Below, one piece after another: positions 13,949 through 20,641 of a stretch of DNA of 20,658 bases. Every line of letters starts with the position of its first letter. Positions within the stretch are counted from its first letter, which is position 1. The position numbers and the translations under genes were made by a program. The DNA is from CAIWXH01 sp964555675. Lineage in GTDB: Bacteria; Chloroflexota; Chloroflexia; Chloroflexales; Chloroflexaceae. The notes beneath the pieces were generated by a model. It worked only from the letters and a program-made list of their open reading frames with translations. It was not told the DNA's origin and searched no databases. The stretch is from the NCBI GenBank assembly GCA_964555675.1, contig CAZKTU010000104.1, positions 1 to 20,658 of the forward strand. Direction: 5' to 3'.

Positions 13949-14965
13949 ATGGGCCAGTCTGTTGGCGGCGGCACGAAGCGGAGCTCGTGGCTGACCTTTC
14001 GGCGGCGTCTGCTGCTGGTGCGCGCCCTGCTGCGCGGCCCCGCCACGAGCGCCGAGCTGATCGCCGGGATCAACGGCGAGCTCGGCGAGCAGGGCTACCC
14101 CGAGGCCGCCGCCGCGGCGCTGAAGCACGACTTCGACGCCCTCAAGGGCGAGTACGGCTGCCAGATCCTCTATGACCGGGTGAGCCGGCGCTACAGGTTG
14201 GCCGAGCTGGGCGAGCTGGCCCTGCTCGACCTGCCCGACGAGTGCATGGAGGCCCTGGCCTTTCTCGAGGCCAGCTTCCCCGAGGGCGCGGGCCTGCCCG
14301 AGCACGCCAACCTGCGCGAGCTGCTCGAGCGGGTCGTGCTGCTGCTGCCCCCGGCGCGCCAGGCCCAGCACCGTCGCCGCAACAGCACCATCCGTCTCGG
14401 CGTCGGGCGCGGGGCGGGGCGGATCGACCCCGACACACTGAGCAGGCTCAAGCATGCGATCGAGGGGCGCCGCGAGCTGGCCTTCGACTACCTGGGCACC
14501 TTCGACGGCGAGGGCCCGCGCCGGCACCGCGTGGCCCCCTACGGCATCACCTTCAGGCCCGAGGGCCACGGCTACCTCGACGCGACCGTGCTCGAGGTGA
14601 CGCCGAAGGGCGGCGAGGCCCTCCACGCCGCGATCGACTACAGGCTCGACCGCATCGTGGCGGGCAGCGCCGAGGTGCTGCCCACCGTCCTGCCGCCCAT
14701 CAGAGTCAGCCCGCGCTCCTACGCCCTGCGCTACACCCTGGCGCCGCAGGTGGCCCGCCGGCGCGACCTGGCCGCCTACTTCCCGCAGACCCAGATCGTC
14801 TACAAGGACGACGGCAGCGCCGAGGTGACGGCCCAGGTCACGAACCTCTGGCAGACTCGCCAGATCCTGCTGCGCTACGGCGACGCCTGCCATGTCCACG
14901 AGCCGGCCGAGCTGGTGGCCCTGCTGCGCAAGACGGCCCAGGGGCTGAGCGAGCTCTATGGGTAG
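13949..14965 (+). CDS. WYL-domain transcriptional regulator
   Basis: A 338-residue protein with an N-terminal winged helix-turn-helix (about 15-85, RRRLLLVRALLRGPATSAEL followed by LKHDFDALKGEYGCQILYD). A central WYL domain (about 160-245) contains RRHRVAPYGITFRPEGHGYLDA, and a C-terminal WCX-like region follows (about 250-338). The signature tripeptide W-Y-L reads G-Y-L (208-210), a departure from the usual form. WYL proteins sense nucleic-acid or nucleotide ligands and often regulate defence or DNA-damage genes, but no CRISPR or defence gene is present here. GGAGG stands 7 bases before the ATG. It is isolated: hairpins lie on both sides, and the next gene converges on it. Confidence 0.85.
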   Translation: MGQSVGGGTKRSSWLTFRRRLLLVRALLRGPATSAELIAGINGELGEQGYPEAAAAALKHDFDALKGEYGCQILYDRVSRRYRLAELGELALLDLPDECMEALAFLEASFPEGAGLPEHANLRELLERVVLLLPPARQAQHRRRNSTIRLGVGRGAGRIDPDTLSRLKHAIEGRRELAFDYLGTFDGEGPRRHRVAPYGITFRPEGHGYLDATVLEVTPKGGEALHAAIDYRLDRIVAGSAEVLPTVLPPIRVSPRSYALRYTLAPQVARRRDLAAYFPQTQIVYKDDGSAEVTAQVTNLWQTRQILLRYGDACHVHEPAELVALLRKTAQGLSELYG

Positions 14966-14996
14966 TACAGCTTTCCGGAAGTGCCGGCCTGGTTAC

Positions 14997-15071
14997 GACC
15001 AAGGACGAAAGACCAAAGACCAACTGCTCAGCAGGAGCCCGGCCTTGGTCCTTGGTCCCTGGTCTTTGGTC
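14997..15071. repeat. imperfect inverted repeat of GACCAA units between convergent genes
   Basis: Left arm 14997-15023 (GACCAAGGAC... and further GACCAA units) and right arm 15045-15071 (TTGGTCC... units) match as inverted repeats at 22 of 27 positions. Each arm is itself a short tandem of a 6-7-base motif. The position between the stops at 14965 and 15103 suits a bidirectional terminator-like hairpin, or a dispersed repeat inserted there. Confidence 0.7.
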
Positions 15072-15102
15072 AGAACTAGCAACGGACTTCGCGTTGGCCC
15101 AG

Positions 15103-15867
15103 CTACGGCATGAACTGCCCGCCGTTCACCTCGATGATCTGCCCGGTCACATAGGCGCTCAGCTGGTCTGAGGCCAGGTAGAAGACCGTGCCGATGCACT
15201 CCTCGGTGGTGCCGGCGCGCCCCATGGGGATGGTGGCCACCATGGCGTCCATCTGCTGCTGGTTGGTGAAGCGCTCGTGGAAGGGGGTCAGGATGACGCC
15301 GGGCGAGAGGGCGTTGACGCGGATCCCGCTGGGCGCCAGCTCTTTGGCGAGGCCGCGGGTGAAGGTACTCACGGCGCCCTTGCTGGCGGCGTAGATCACC
15401 GCCCCGCCGCCCCCGCCGTGGCGCGCGGCGACCGAGGTGACATTGATGATGTTCCCCCGCCCCTGGCGGCGCATCCCGGGGACGACCAGGCGGCACATGG
15501 CGACGGTCGAGGTGAAGTTGATGTCGAGCACCTCGTGGACGAAGGCGTCGCTGGTCTCGGGGATCGGCACGCGCTGGACCAGGCTGCCGGCGTTATTGAT
15601 CAGCACGTCGACCCGGCCGAAGCGGGCGATGGCGGCGTCGTAGAGGGCCGCCAGCTGGGCCGAGTCGGTGACCTCGGCCTGGGCGAGCAGGGCCGCGCCG
15701 CCCGCGGCCTCGACGTCGCGCACGACCGCCTGGGCCGCCTCCTCGCTCCGCCCATAGTGGACCACGACACTCGCCCCGGCCTGGCCGAAGGCGCGGGCGA
15801 TCGCGGCGCCGATGCCGGTGCTCGCGCCGGTGATGAGCACGACCTGACCGTCGAAGCTGATGTTCAT
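15103..15867 (-). CDS. short-chain dehydrogenase/reductase (FabG-like)
   Basis: A 254-residue classical SDR. It has TGASTGIG (14-21), NNAG (91-94), catalytic Ser145 in INVTSVAA, Tyr159 and Lys163 in YAASK, and the C-terminal YVTGQIIEVNGG. HYGRSEEAA after beta2 (Arg40) suggests NADP(H). Members oxidise or reduce alcohol/ketone groups; the substrate is unknown. The gene begins 17 bases after the stop of the alpha/beta hydrolase on the same strand, so the two are one operon, and the hydrolase product may be its substrate. Ribosome site AGGG is weak, consistent with re-initiation. Confidence 0.9.
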   Translation of the reverse strand: MNISFDGQVVLITGASTGIGAAIARAFGQAGASVVVHYGRSEEAAQAVVRDVEAAGGAALLAQAEVTDSAQLAALYDAAIARFGRVDVLINNAGSLVQRVPIPETSDAFVHEVLDINFTSTVAMCRLVVPGMRRQGRGNIINVTSVAARHGGGGGAVIYAASKGAVSTFTRGLAKELAPSGIRVNALSPGVILTPFHERFTNQQQMDAMVATIPMGRAGTTEECIGTVFYLASDQLSAYVTGQIIEVNGGQFMP

Positions 15868-15884
15868 AGATTCCCTGTGACCCC

Positions 15885-16733
15885 TTAGCCGATGAACTCG
15901 GCGAGGAGCGCGTTGAACTTCTGGGGGTTCTCGACGAACATAAAGTGCTGGCCGCCCTCGGCCTCCTCGAAGATCTCGAGGCGCGCCCCGGGGATCTGCT
16001 CGCCCACCCAGGCCACAGCCTTCCAGGGCACCAGGCTGACCCGGCCGCCGACGACCAGGGTCGGCAGGGTGATGCGCGGGATGACGTCGCGCCAGTCCTG
16101 GTGACAGTGGTTATAGAGCAGCGTGGCGGCGTCCTGGCGCGACATGCGGAAGTTGCGCTGGACGATCCACTCCTTCAGATCGTCGGGGCAGGCGGCGGTG
16201 AGCATGCCCCCGATGAAGCCGCGGGTCACGGCGTCGCCCTCGGGGCCGGCCAGGGCGTTGCAGGTATCGGTCACCGCCGCCGGGGTGAAGATCCCGCCGG
16301 CCGCGTCGGCCTCAGCCTGCGACCAGGCGGGGTTGCTGGTGAGCAGGGGCGGCTCGTCGATCAGGGCCAGCTTCGCCAGGCGCTCGCTGCCGAAGAGGTC
16401 CCAGTAGCACCAGATCACCGAGCAGCCCATCGAGTGGCCGAGTAGGGTCACGTCGCGCAGGTCGAGGGCCACGAGCACATCGTGGAGGTCGGCCGCCAGG
16501 CGCTGGATCTTCAGGCCGTGGTTGGGCTTCTCGGACTCGCCGTGGCCGCGCTGGTCGAGGGCGATCACGTGGTAGCGGTCGCTCAGCCCATCGATCTGGA
16601 AGGCGAACTGCTCGGCCGACTGCGACCAGCCGTGGACGAGGACGAGGGTCGGTCCGGATCCGGCCTCGAGATAGTGGAGCTTGACCCCGTCACTGGTGGT
16701 GACGTGCTTCGAGACGGCGTTCGGGCTGGGCAT
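15885..16733 (-). CDS. alpha/beta-fold hydrolase
   Basis: A 282-residue protein of the haloperoxidase/lactonase-like branch. It has the oxyanion HGW (34-36), DQRGHGES (60-67), nucleophile Ser101 in GHSMGC and His263 in EGGQHFMFVENP. The usual acid after strand 7 is not obvious (GGRVSLVP there), so Asp126 in ALIDEPP after strand 6 may serve, as in some relatives. A helical cap lies at about 130-215. Likely an esterase, lactonase or C-C hydrolase; substrate unknown. It leads a two-gene operon with the SDR at 15103. A promoter-like extended -10 and a dyad lie upstream. Confidence 0.88.
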   Translation of the reverse strand: MPSPNAVSKHVTTSDGVKLHYLEAGSGPTLVLVHGWSQSAEQFAFQIDGLSDRYHVIALDQRGHGESEKPNHGLKIQRLAADLHDVLVALDLRDVTLLGHSMGCSVIWCYWDLFGSERLAKLALIDEPPLLTSNPAWSQAEADAAGGIFTPAAVTDTCNALAGPEGDAVTRGFIGGMLTAACPDDLKEWIVQRNFRMSRQDAATLLYNHCHQDWRDVIPRITLPTLVVGGRVSLVPWKAVAWVGEQIPGARLEIFEEAEGGQHFMFVENPQKFNALLAEFIG

Positions 16734-16776
16734 CGTTGCGTCCTTTCCTGTTCACTACGACGTGAGTATGACCGCG

Positions 16777-16796
16777 CCGAACCAGCCTTGGTTCGG
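16777..16796 (-). promoter_or_regulatory. perfect 8-bp inverted repeat in the hydrolase leader
   Basis: CCGAACCA and TGGTTCGG flank a four-base GCCT loop, 44 bases before the hydrolase ATG. It can act as an operator, as a transcript hairpin, or as a weak terminator for the SDR gene upstream (71 bases past its stop). Confidence 0.45.
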
Positions 16797-16847
16797 GCCA
16801 GGGGAGCATAGCGAGTCCTGAGCTGCGGAGCGCCTGGGAATGCTGTG

Positions 16848-16856
16848 AGTATACCA
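16848..16856 (-). promoter_or_regulatory. extended -10 promoter for the hydrolase-SDR operon
   Basis: TGG-TATACT on the minus strand, immediately after the second SDR stop (16867). A start near 16841 would give a leader of about 108 bases containing the dyad at 16777-16796. The -35 region lies inside the SDR gene and is poor. Confidence 0.45.
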
Positions 16857-16866
16857 CGAGGCTCGC

Positions 16867-17643
16867 TCAGTGCATGTGGCTGCCGCCGTCGATCGAGAGG
16901 GTCTGCCCGGTGACCCAGCCGGCCAGCTCGGAGGCGAAGAAGAGCACCCCGTCGGCGATGTCGCCGGGCGAGCCGAGGCGCTTGAGGGCGAGGCCCTCGA
17001 CCAGGGCGCGCTGGGCCTCCTCGCCCATGGCCTGCCACTGCCGCTCGGTGGCGGCGTTCGAGCGGACGAAGCCGGGGGCGATGTTGTTCACCGTGATGCC
17101 CCAGGCCCCGAGCTCTTTGGCCATCTGGCGGGTCAGGCCGATCTGCCCGGCCTTGGCGCTGGCGTAGGCCTGGATGCCGGTCAGGCTGAAGCTGCGCCCC
17201 GCGCCCGAGGAGATGTTGACGATGCGCCCGTAGCGGCGGCGCTTCATGGCCGGGGCCGCGGCCCGTATGAAGTAGAAGGCCGAGTAGAGGTTGGTGCGCA
17301 CGACCACATCCCACTCGTCATCGCCGACGGCCTCGACCGGGCGGCCGATCTGCCCGACCACCCCGCCGGCGTTGTTGACCAGGATGTCCAGCCGGCCGCC
17401 GGCCGCCTCGGCGCGCTCGACCAGGGCCTGCACGGCCGCGGCGTCGGTGACGTCGCACACGACCGGGGTGAGCTGCAGGCCATCGGCGCCGGCCAGGGCT
17501 GCGGTCTCCTCCAACTCGTCGGCGATGCGGTCCACCGCCCAGACTGTCGCGCCCTGGCCGCCGAGGCGCAGGCTGATCGCCCGCCCGAAGCCGTGAGCCG
17601 CGCCGGTGACGATCGCCACCTGCCCGCTGAGGTCGAGTGCCAT
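16867..17643 (-). CDS. short-chain dehydrogenase/reductase
   Basis: A 258-residue classical SDR. It has TGAAHGFG (13-20), NNAG (90-93), Ser145/146 in VNISSGAG, Tyr160 and Lys164 in YASAK, and WVTGQTLSIDGGSHMH at the end. Asp38 at the end of beta2 (AVDR) favours NAD(H) over NADP(H), unlike the neighbouring SDR, which argues for an oxidative role. AGGAG lies 6 bases before ATG 17641-17643. It has its own TTGACA promoter, divergent from the glutamine-synthetase-like operon, so the two units may share regulation. Confidence 0.9.
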   Translation of the reverse strand: MALDLSGQVAIVTGAAHGFGRAISLRLGGQGATVWAVDRIADELEETAALAGADGLQLTPVVCDVTDAAAVQALVERAEAAGGRLDILVNNAGGVVGQIGRPVEAVGDDEWDVVVRTNLYSAFYFIRAAAPAMKRRRYGRIVNISSGAGRSFSLTGIQAYASAKAGQIGLTRQMAKELGAWGITVNNIAPGFVRSNAATERQWQAMGEEAQRALVEGLALKRLGSPGDIADGVLFFASELAGWVTGQTLSIDGGSHMH

Positions 17644-17676
17644 TGTCTACTCCTGTCATGGTGAAAGCTGCGCGGC

Positions 17677-17705
17677 ACTCTAGCACCGCGCCATGGCGGT
17701 GTCAA
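17677..17705 (-). promoter_or_regulatory. promoter of the divergent SDR with dyad in its spacer
   Basis: TTGACA (17700-17705), 17 bases, TAGAGT (17677-17682) on the minus strand. The spacer is occupied by CACCGC-N6-GCGGTG (17684-17701), which also contains the perfect 10-bp palindrome CGCCATGGCG. This is an operator-like placement. Confidence 0.6.
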
Positions 17706-17724
17706 CCGGGGCGCCGCGAAGGCC

Positions 17725-17753
17725 TTGACATGGCCCCGCAAGTGGGCTACGAT
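17725..17753 (+). promoter_or_regulatory. promoter of the glutamine-synthetase-like operon
   Basis: TTGACA (17725-17730), 17 bases, TACGAT (17748-17753). Its -35 is 19 bases from the -35 of the divergent SDR promoter, so the two are back to back. The start would be near 17760, 30 bases before the ATG. Confidence 0.65.
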
Positions 17754-17789
17754 ACGCGCCATTCCGCACTCCTATGCCCGGAGGCCCCG

Positions 17790-19139
17790 ATGGACGCCGA
17801 GAACATCAGCGGGCGCGCCCGCGAGGCCGACCTGCGCCTGGTGCGCTTTCTCTACTGTGACAACGGCGGGACGGTGCGCGGCAAGGCCAGCGCCATGGGT
17901 GGTCTCGAGGGCCGCCTGCGCGACGGGATCGGCCTGACGGTGGCCATGATGGCCATGAACAGCCTCGACCAGCTCCAGCCGGTCGAGGGTATGGGCGCCG
18001 TCGGCGAGATCCGGCTCGTCCCCGACCTGGACAGCTTCACCACGCTGCCCTACGCCCCCGGCTATGGCTCGCTCATGTGCGACATGCTCACCGGCGACCG
18101 CCAGGCCTGGGGCGGCTGCACGCGCTCGTTTCTGCGGCGGATGCTCGCCCGGGCCGCGGCGGGCGGCCTGCAGCTGCGGGCGGCCTTCGAGGCCGAGTTC
18201 TCGCTGGCCCGGCACGACCCCGCCGGCGAGCTCGTCCCCTTCGACCGCACGCTCTGCTTCGCGACCACGGGCATGGACGCGGCCGGCCCTTTCGCCCTCG
18301 AGCTGGTCGACACGCTGCACGCCCAGGGCATGACGGTCGAGCAGTACTACCCCGAGCTCGGCCACGGCCAGCACGAGATCTCGGTACGCCACGAGCCGGC
18401 CCTGCGCGCCGCCGACAACCACATCCGCCTGCGCGAGAGCATCCGCGCCGTCGCCGCACGCCACGGCCTCGTCGCCTCGCTTGCGCCGAAGCCGTTCGCC
18501 GACCAGGCGGGCAACGGGGCCCACATCCACTTCAGTCTGTGGGACGCCGCGGGCCGCAACGCCTTCTACGACCCGGCCGCCGCCGACGGCCTCTCGGCCC
18601 TCGGGCGCAGCTTCATGGCCGGGGTGCTCGCCCACCTGCCGGCCCTGGTGGCGATCACCTGCCCGAGCTTCAACTCGTACAGGCGGCTGCAGCCCCAGGC
18701 CTGGAGCAGCGCCTTCGCCATCTGGGGCCACGACAACCGCGAGGCCGCCGTGCGCGTCGCCTCGCCCTTCTGGAGCGATGTCGAGGGCTCGACCAACCTC
18801 GAGCTCAAGGCGGCGGACAGCTCGTGCAACCCCTACCTGGCTCTGGGCGCGCTGCTGGCCGCCGGCCTCGACGGGGTGGCGCGCGGCCTCGACCCCGGCG
18901 CCCCGGTCGAGCGCGACCCGGCCACCATGGGCCAGGCCGAGCGGTCCGCCCTCGGGATCAGGCGCCTGCCCGCCTCGCTCGACGCGGCCCTGGACGCGCT
19001 CGAGGGCGACGCCCTGCTGCTCGAGGCCCTCGGCCCCCTGCTGGCGCGCTCCTTCCTGGCCGTGCGCCGCTCGGAGGCCCGGGCCTACGCGGCCATGGAC
19101 GAGGCCGCCCAGTTTCGCGAGCACTTCGCCAAGTACTGA
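17790..19139 (+). CDS. glutamine-synthetase-like (gamma-glutamyl-amine/amide ligase) protein
   Basis: A 449-residue GSI-fold ligase. The short N-terminal beta-grasp includes GGTVRGKA (26-33). The catalytic domain has the metal-binding EAEFSL (E134, E136), ELGHGQHEIS (189-198), NGAHIHFSLW (H247), NSYRRLQPQAWSS (295-307), DNREAAVRV (315-323) and LELKAADSSCNPYLALGALL (337-355). It lacks the adenylylation-site region of GSI-beta and is shorter than GlnA, so it is probably not the ammonium-assimilating enzyme. Relatives gamma-glutamylate amines such as putrescine, ethanolamine or alkylamines using ATP. GGAGG stands 5 bases before the ATG. The next gene, an amidohydrolase, starts 20 bases after the stop; the pair resembles the two halves of fungal FluG and plant NodGS. 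Confidence 0.85.
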   Translation: MDAENISGRAREADLRLVRFLYCDNGGTVRGKASAMGGLEGRLRDGIGLTVAMMAMNSLDQLQPVEGMGAVGEIRLVPDLDSFTTLPYAPGYGSLMCDMLTGDRQAWGGCTRSFLRRMLARAAAGGLQLRAAFEAEFSLARHDPAGELVPFDRTLCFATTGMDAAGPFALELVDTLHAQGMTVEQYYPELGHGQHEISVRHEPALRAADNHIRLRESIRAVAARHGLVASLAPKPFADQAGNGAHIHFSLWDAAGRNAFYDPAAADGLSALGRSFMAGVLAHLPALVAITCPSFNSYRRLQPQAWSSAFAIWGHDNREAAVRVASPFWSDVEGSTNLELKAADSSCNPYLALGALLAAGLDGVARGLDPGAPVERDPATMGQAERSALGIRRLPASLDAALDALEGDALLLEALGPLLARSFLAVRRSEARAYAAMDEAAQFREHFAKY

Positions 19140-19159
19140 GCCTTGCGGAGGGGCGGGCC

Positions 19160-20287
19160 ATGGACCTGAGCGCGATCCCGATCCTCGATCACCACTGCCA
19201 CACGCTGCGCGGCCCCGGGCCCGCCCTCGACGTCGAGAGCTTCCCGCGCTTCTTCGTCGAGTCGACCGACCCCGCGGTGGCGCCGCACGTGCGCCGCTCG
19301 ATCTTCTACATGCGTCTCATCCGCGACCTGGCCGCCCTGCTGGGCTGCGAGCCGAGCGAGGAGGCCGTGCTCGCCGCGCGGGCCGCCGCGCCGCCCGAGG
19401 CCTACGCCCGCCGCCTGCTCGACGCCGGCAACTTCAGCGGCTTCCTGGTCGACACCGGGCTGGCCATTCCCGGCGGCTACGACGTGCCCGGCCTCGCCGA
19501 CCTGGCGGGCCGGCCTGTGTGGCCGATCATCAGGCTCGAGACCGAGATGGAGCGCCTGATCGGCGCCTGCCACAGCCTCGCCCAGGTGGAGGAGGGTATG
19601 CGCGCCCTGGTGCGCGAGGCGCGGGGTGCGGGGATCGTCGCCCTGAAGAGTATCGCGGCCTACCGCGGCGGGCTCCACGTCGAGCCGCGCAGCTTTGGTG
19701 AGGCGGCCGCGGCCTTCCCGGCCCTCAAAGAGATCGCCCGCCGCTACGGGCGGCTGCGCCTCGACAACCGGCCCGTGCTCGACTATCTGCTGCGCGCGGC
19801 CCTCGAGGAGGCCGCGACCCAGGAGCTGCCGGTGCAGTTCCACGTGGCCTTCGGCGACGACGACGCCGACCTGCGCCTGGCCGGGCCGCTGCAGCTGCGG
19901 GCCCTGCTGGCCGACCCGGCCTTCCGCGGGGTGGCCTTTGTGCTGCTGCACTGCTATCCCTATGTGCGCGAGGCGGGCTATCTGGCGGCGCTCTATGCGC
20001 ATGTCTACATCGACGTCTCGCTGACCGTGCCGCTCACGGCCCACGGCTGCGCCGCCGCTTTTGGCGAAGCGCTCGAGCTGGCGCCGGTCTCCAAGCTGCT
20101 CTTCGCCACCGACGCCCACAGCGTGCCCGAGCTCTACTTCGCCGGCGCGCTCCACGGCCGGCAGGGGCTGGCCCGCACCCTCGACGGGCTGCTCGCCGAG
20201 GGCATCATCGGCGCCGCCCAGGCCGAGGAGGCGGCCCAGGACATTTTGTGGCGCAATGCGGCCAGGCTCTACCAGGTTGACGCTTGA
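19160..20287 (+). CDS. amidohydrolase-2-type metal-dependent hydrolase, FluG N-terminal-domain-like
   Basis: A 375-residue TIM-barrel hydrolase. Likely metal ligands or catalytic residues are H12 and H14 in DHHCH, K163 in ALKSIAAYR, H228 in VQFHVAFGD, H264 in LLHCYPYVREAG and D318 in LFATDAHSVPE. KSIAAYRGGL and LHCYPYVREAGYLA are typical of the amidohydrolase domain fused to a GS domain in FluG/NodGS. GGAGG is about 8 bases before the ATG. It is in an operon with the GS-like ligase, so it may hydrolyse a gamma-glutamyl or related amide, or act before the ligase. The order ligase-then-hydrolase is the reverse of the domain order in the fusions. The real reaction is unknown. Confidence 0.85.
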   Translation: MDLSAIPILDHHCHTLRGPGPALDVESFPRFFVESTDPAVAPHVRRSIFYMRLIRDLAALLGCEPSEEAVLAARAAAPPEAYARRLLDAGNFSGFLVDTGLAIPGGYDVPGLADLAGRPVWPIIRLETEMERLIGACHSLAQVEEGMRALVREARGAGIVALKSIAAYRGGLHVEPRSFGEAAAAFPALKEIARRYGRLRLDNRPVLDYLLRAALEEAATQELPVQFHVAFGDDDADLRLAGPLQLRALLADPAFRGVAFVLLHCYPYVREAGYLAALYAHVYIDVSLTVPLTAHGCAAAFGEALELAPVSKLLFATDAHSVPELYFAGALHGRQGLARTLDGLLAEGIIGAAQAEEAAQDILWRNAARLYQVDA

Positions 20288-20400
20288 CGAGGGGCGGCCG
20301 GCTATCGACGAAACCACCGTTCCCGCGATATTGCTGGCCGGGCTGGAGAATCCCGCCCTCAACGCGATCGGCGCCGTCGCCCCGAACGATTGCGCCCGGC

Positions 20401-20508
20401 CGGGACTACGCACCGGCCTGGTCGCCCGACGGGCGGCGGATTGTCTTTGTCTCAGAGCGTGACGGTAAAGAACGCGCCACGTCCGGCAGCAGCGGGCGTG
20501 CGGCTTAG
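20401..20508 (+). pseudogene. decayed PD40/TolB-type beta-propeller fragment
   Basis: One frame reads RDYAPAWSPDGRRIVFVSER then DGK (20401-20469), a nearly perfect single PD40 propeller blade. After it the frame drifts into unrelated residues and stops at 20506-20508. No second blade, plausible start codon or ribosome site is visible, and the sequence before it (20288-20400) is not recognisable. It is best read as the remnant of a larger gene or a recombination scar. Confidence 0.5.
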
Positions 20509-20541
20509 ACCATCGGCGCGCAGCCAAGTGTTAATCTGGCC

Positions 20542-20585
20542 TTGCTGTAAAAGCGAATGGAGCCTATAGACGGATACGTACGTAT
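20542..20585 (+). promoter_or_regulatory. promoter with 12-bp palindrome at the start site
   Basis: TTGCTG (20542-20547), 17 bases, TATAGA (20565-20570). The perfect palindrome ATACGTACGTAT (20574-20585) covers the expected start near 20577, an operator-like position. Transcription would run into the gene starting at 20642. Confidence 0.5.
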
Positions 20586-20641
20586 GTGCTAGATTTCGGG
20601 GGCTTCCTGCAGCGCCTGTATCAAGCTAGGAGAGTGCATCG

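Noticed and set aside
13610..15102. CRISPR array or defence genes beside the WYL regulator
   Set aside because: Only palindromic and GACCAA-type inverted repeats are seen; no regular direct repeats with unique spacers and no cas-like proteins.
18077..19159. Open frame inside the GS-like gene that continues in frame into the amidohydrolase
   Set aside because: The upstream part is Arg/Pro/Ala-rich out-of-frame translation of the GS gene. The real amidohydrolase begins at ATG 19160 with a ribosome site, so this is not a natural fusion.
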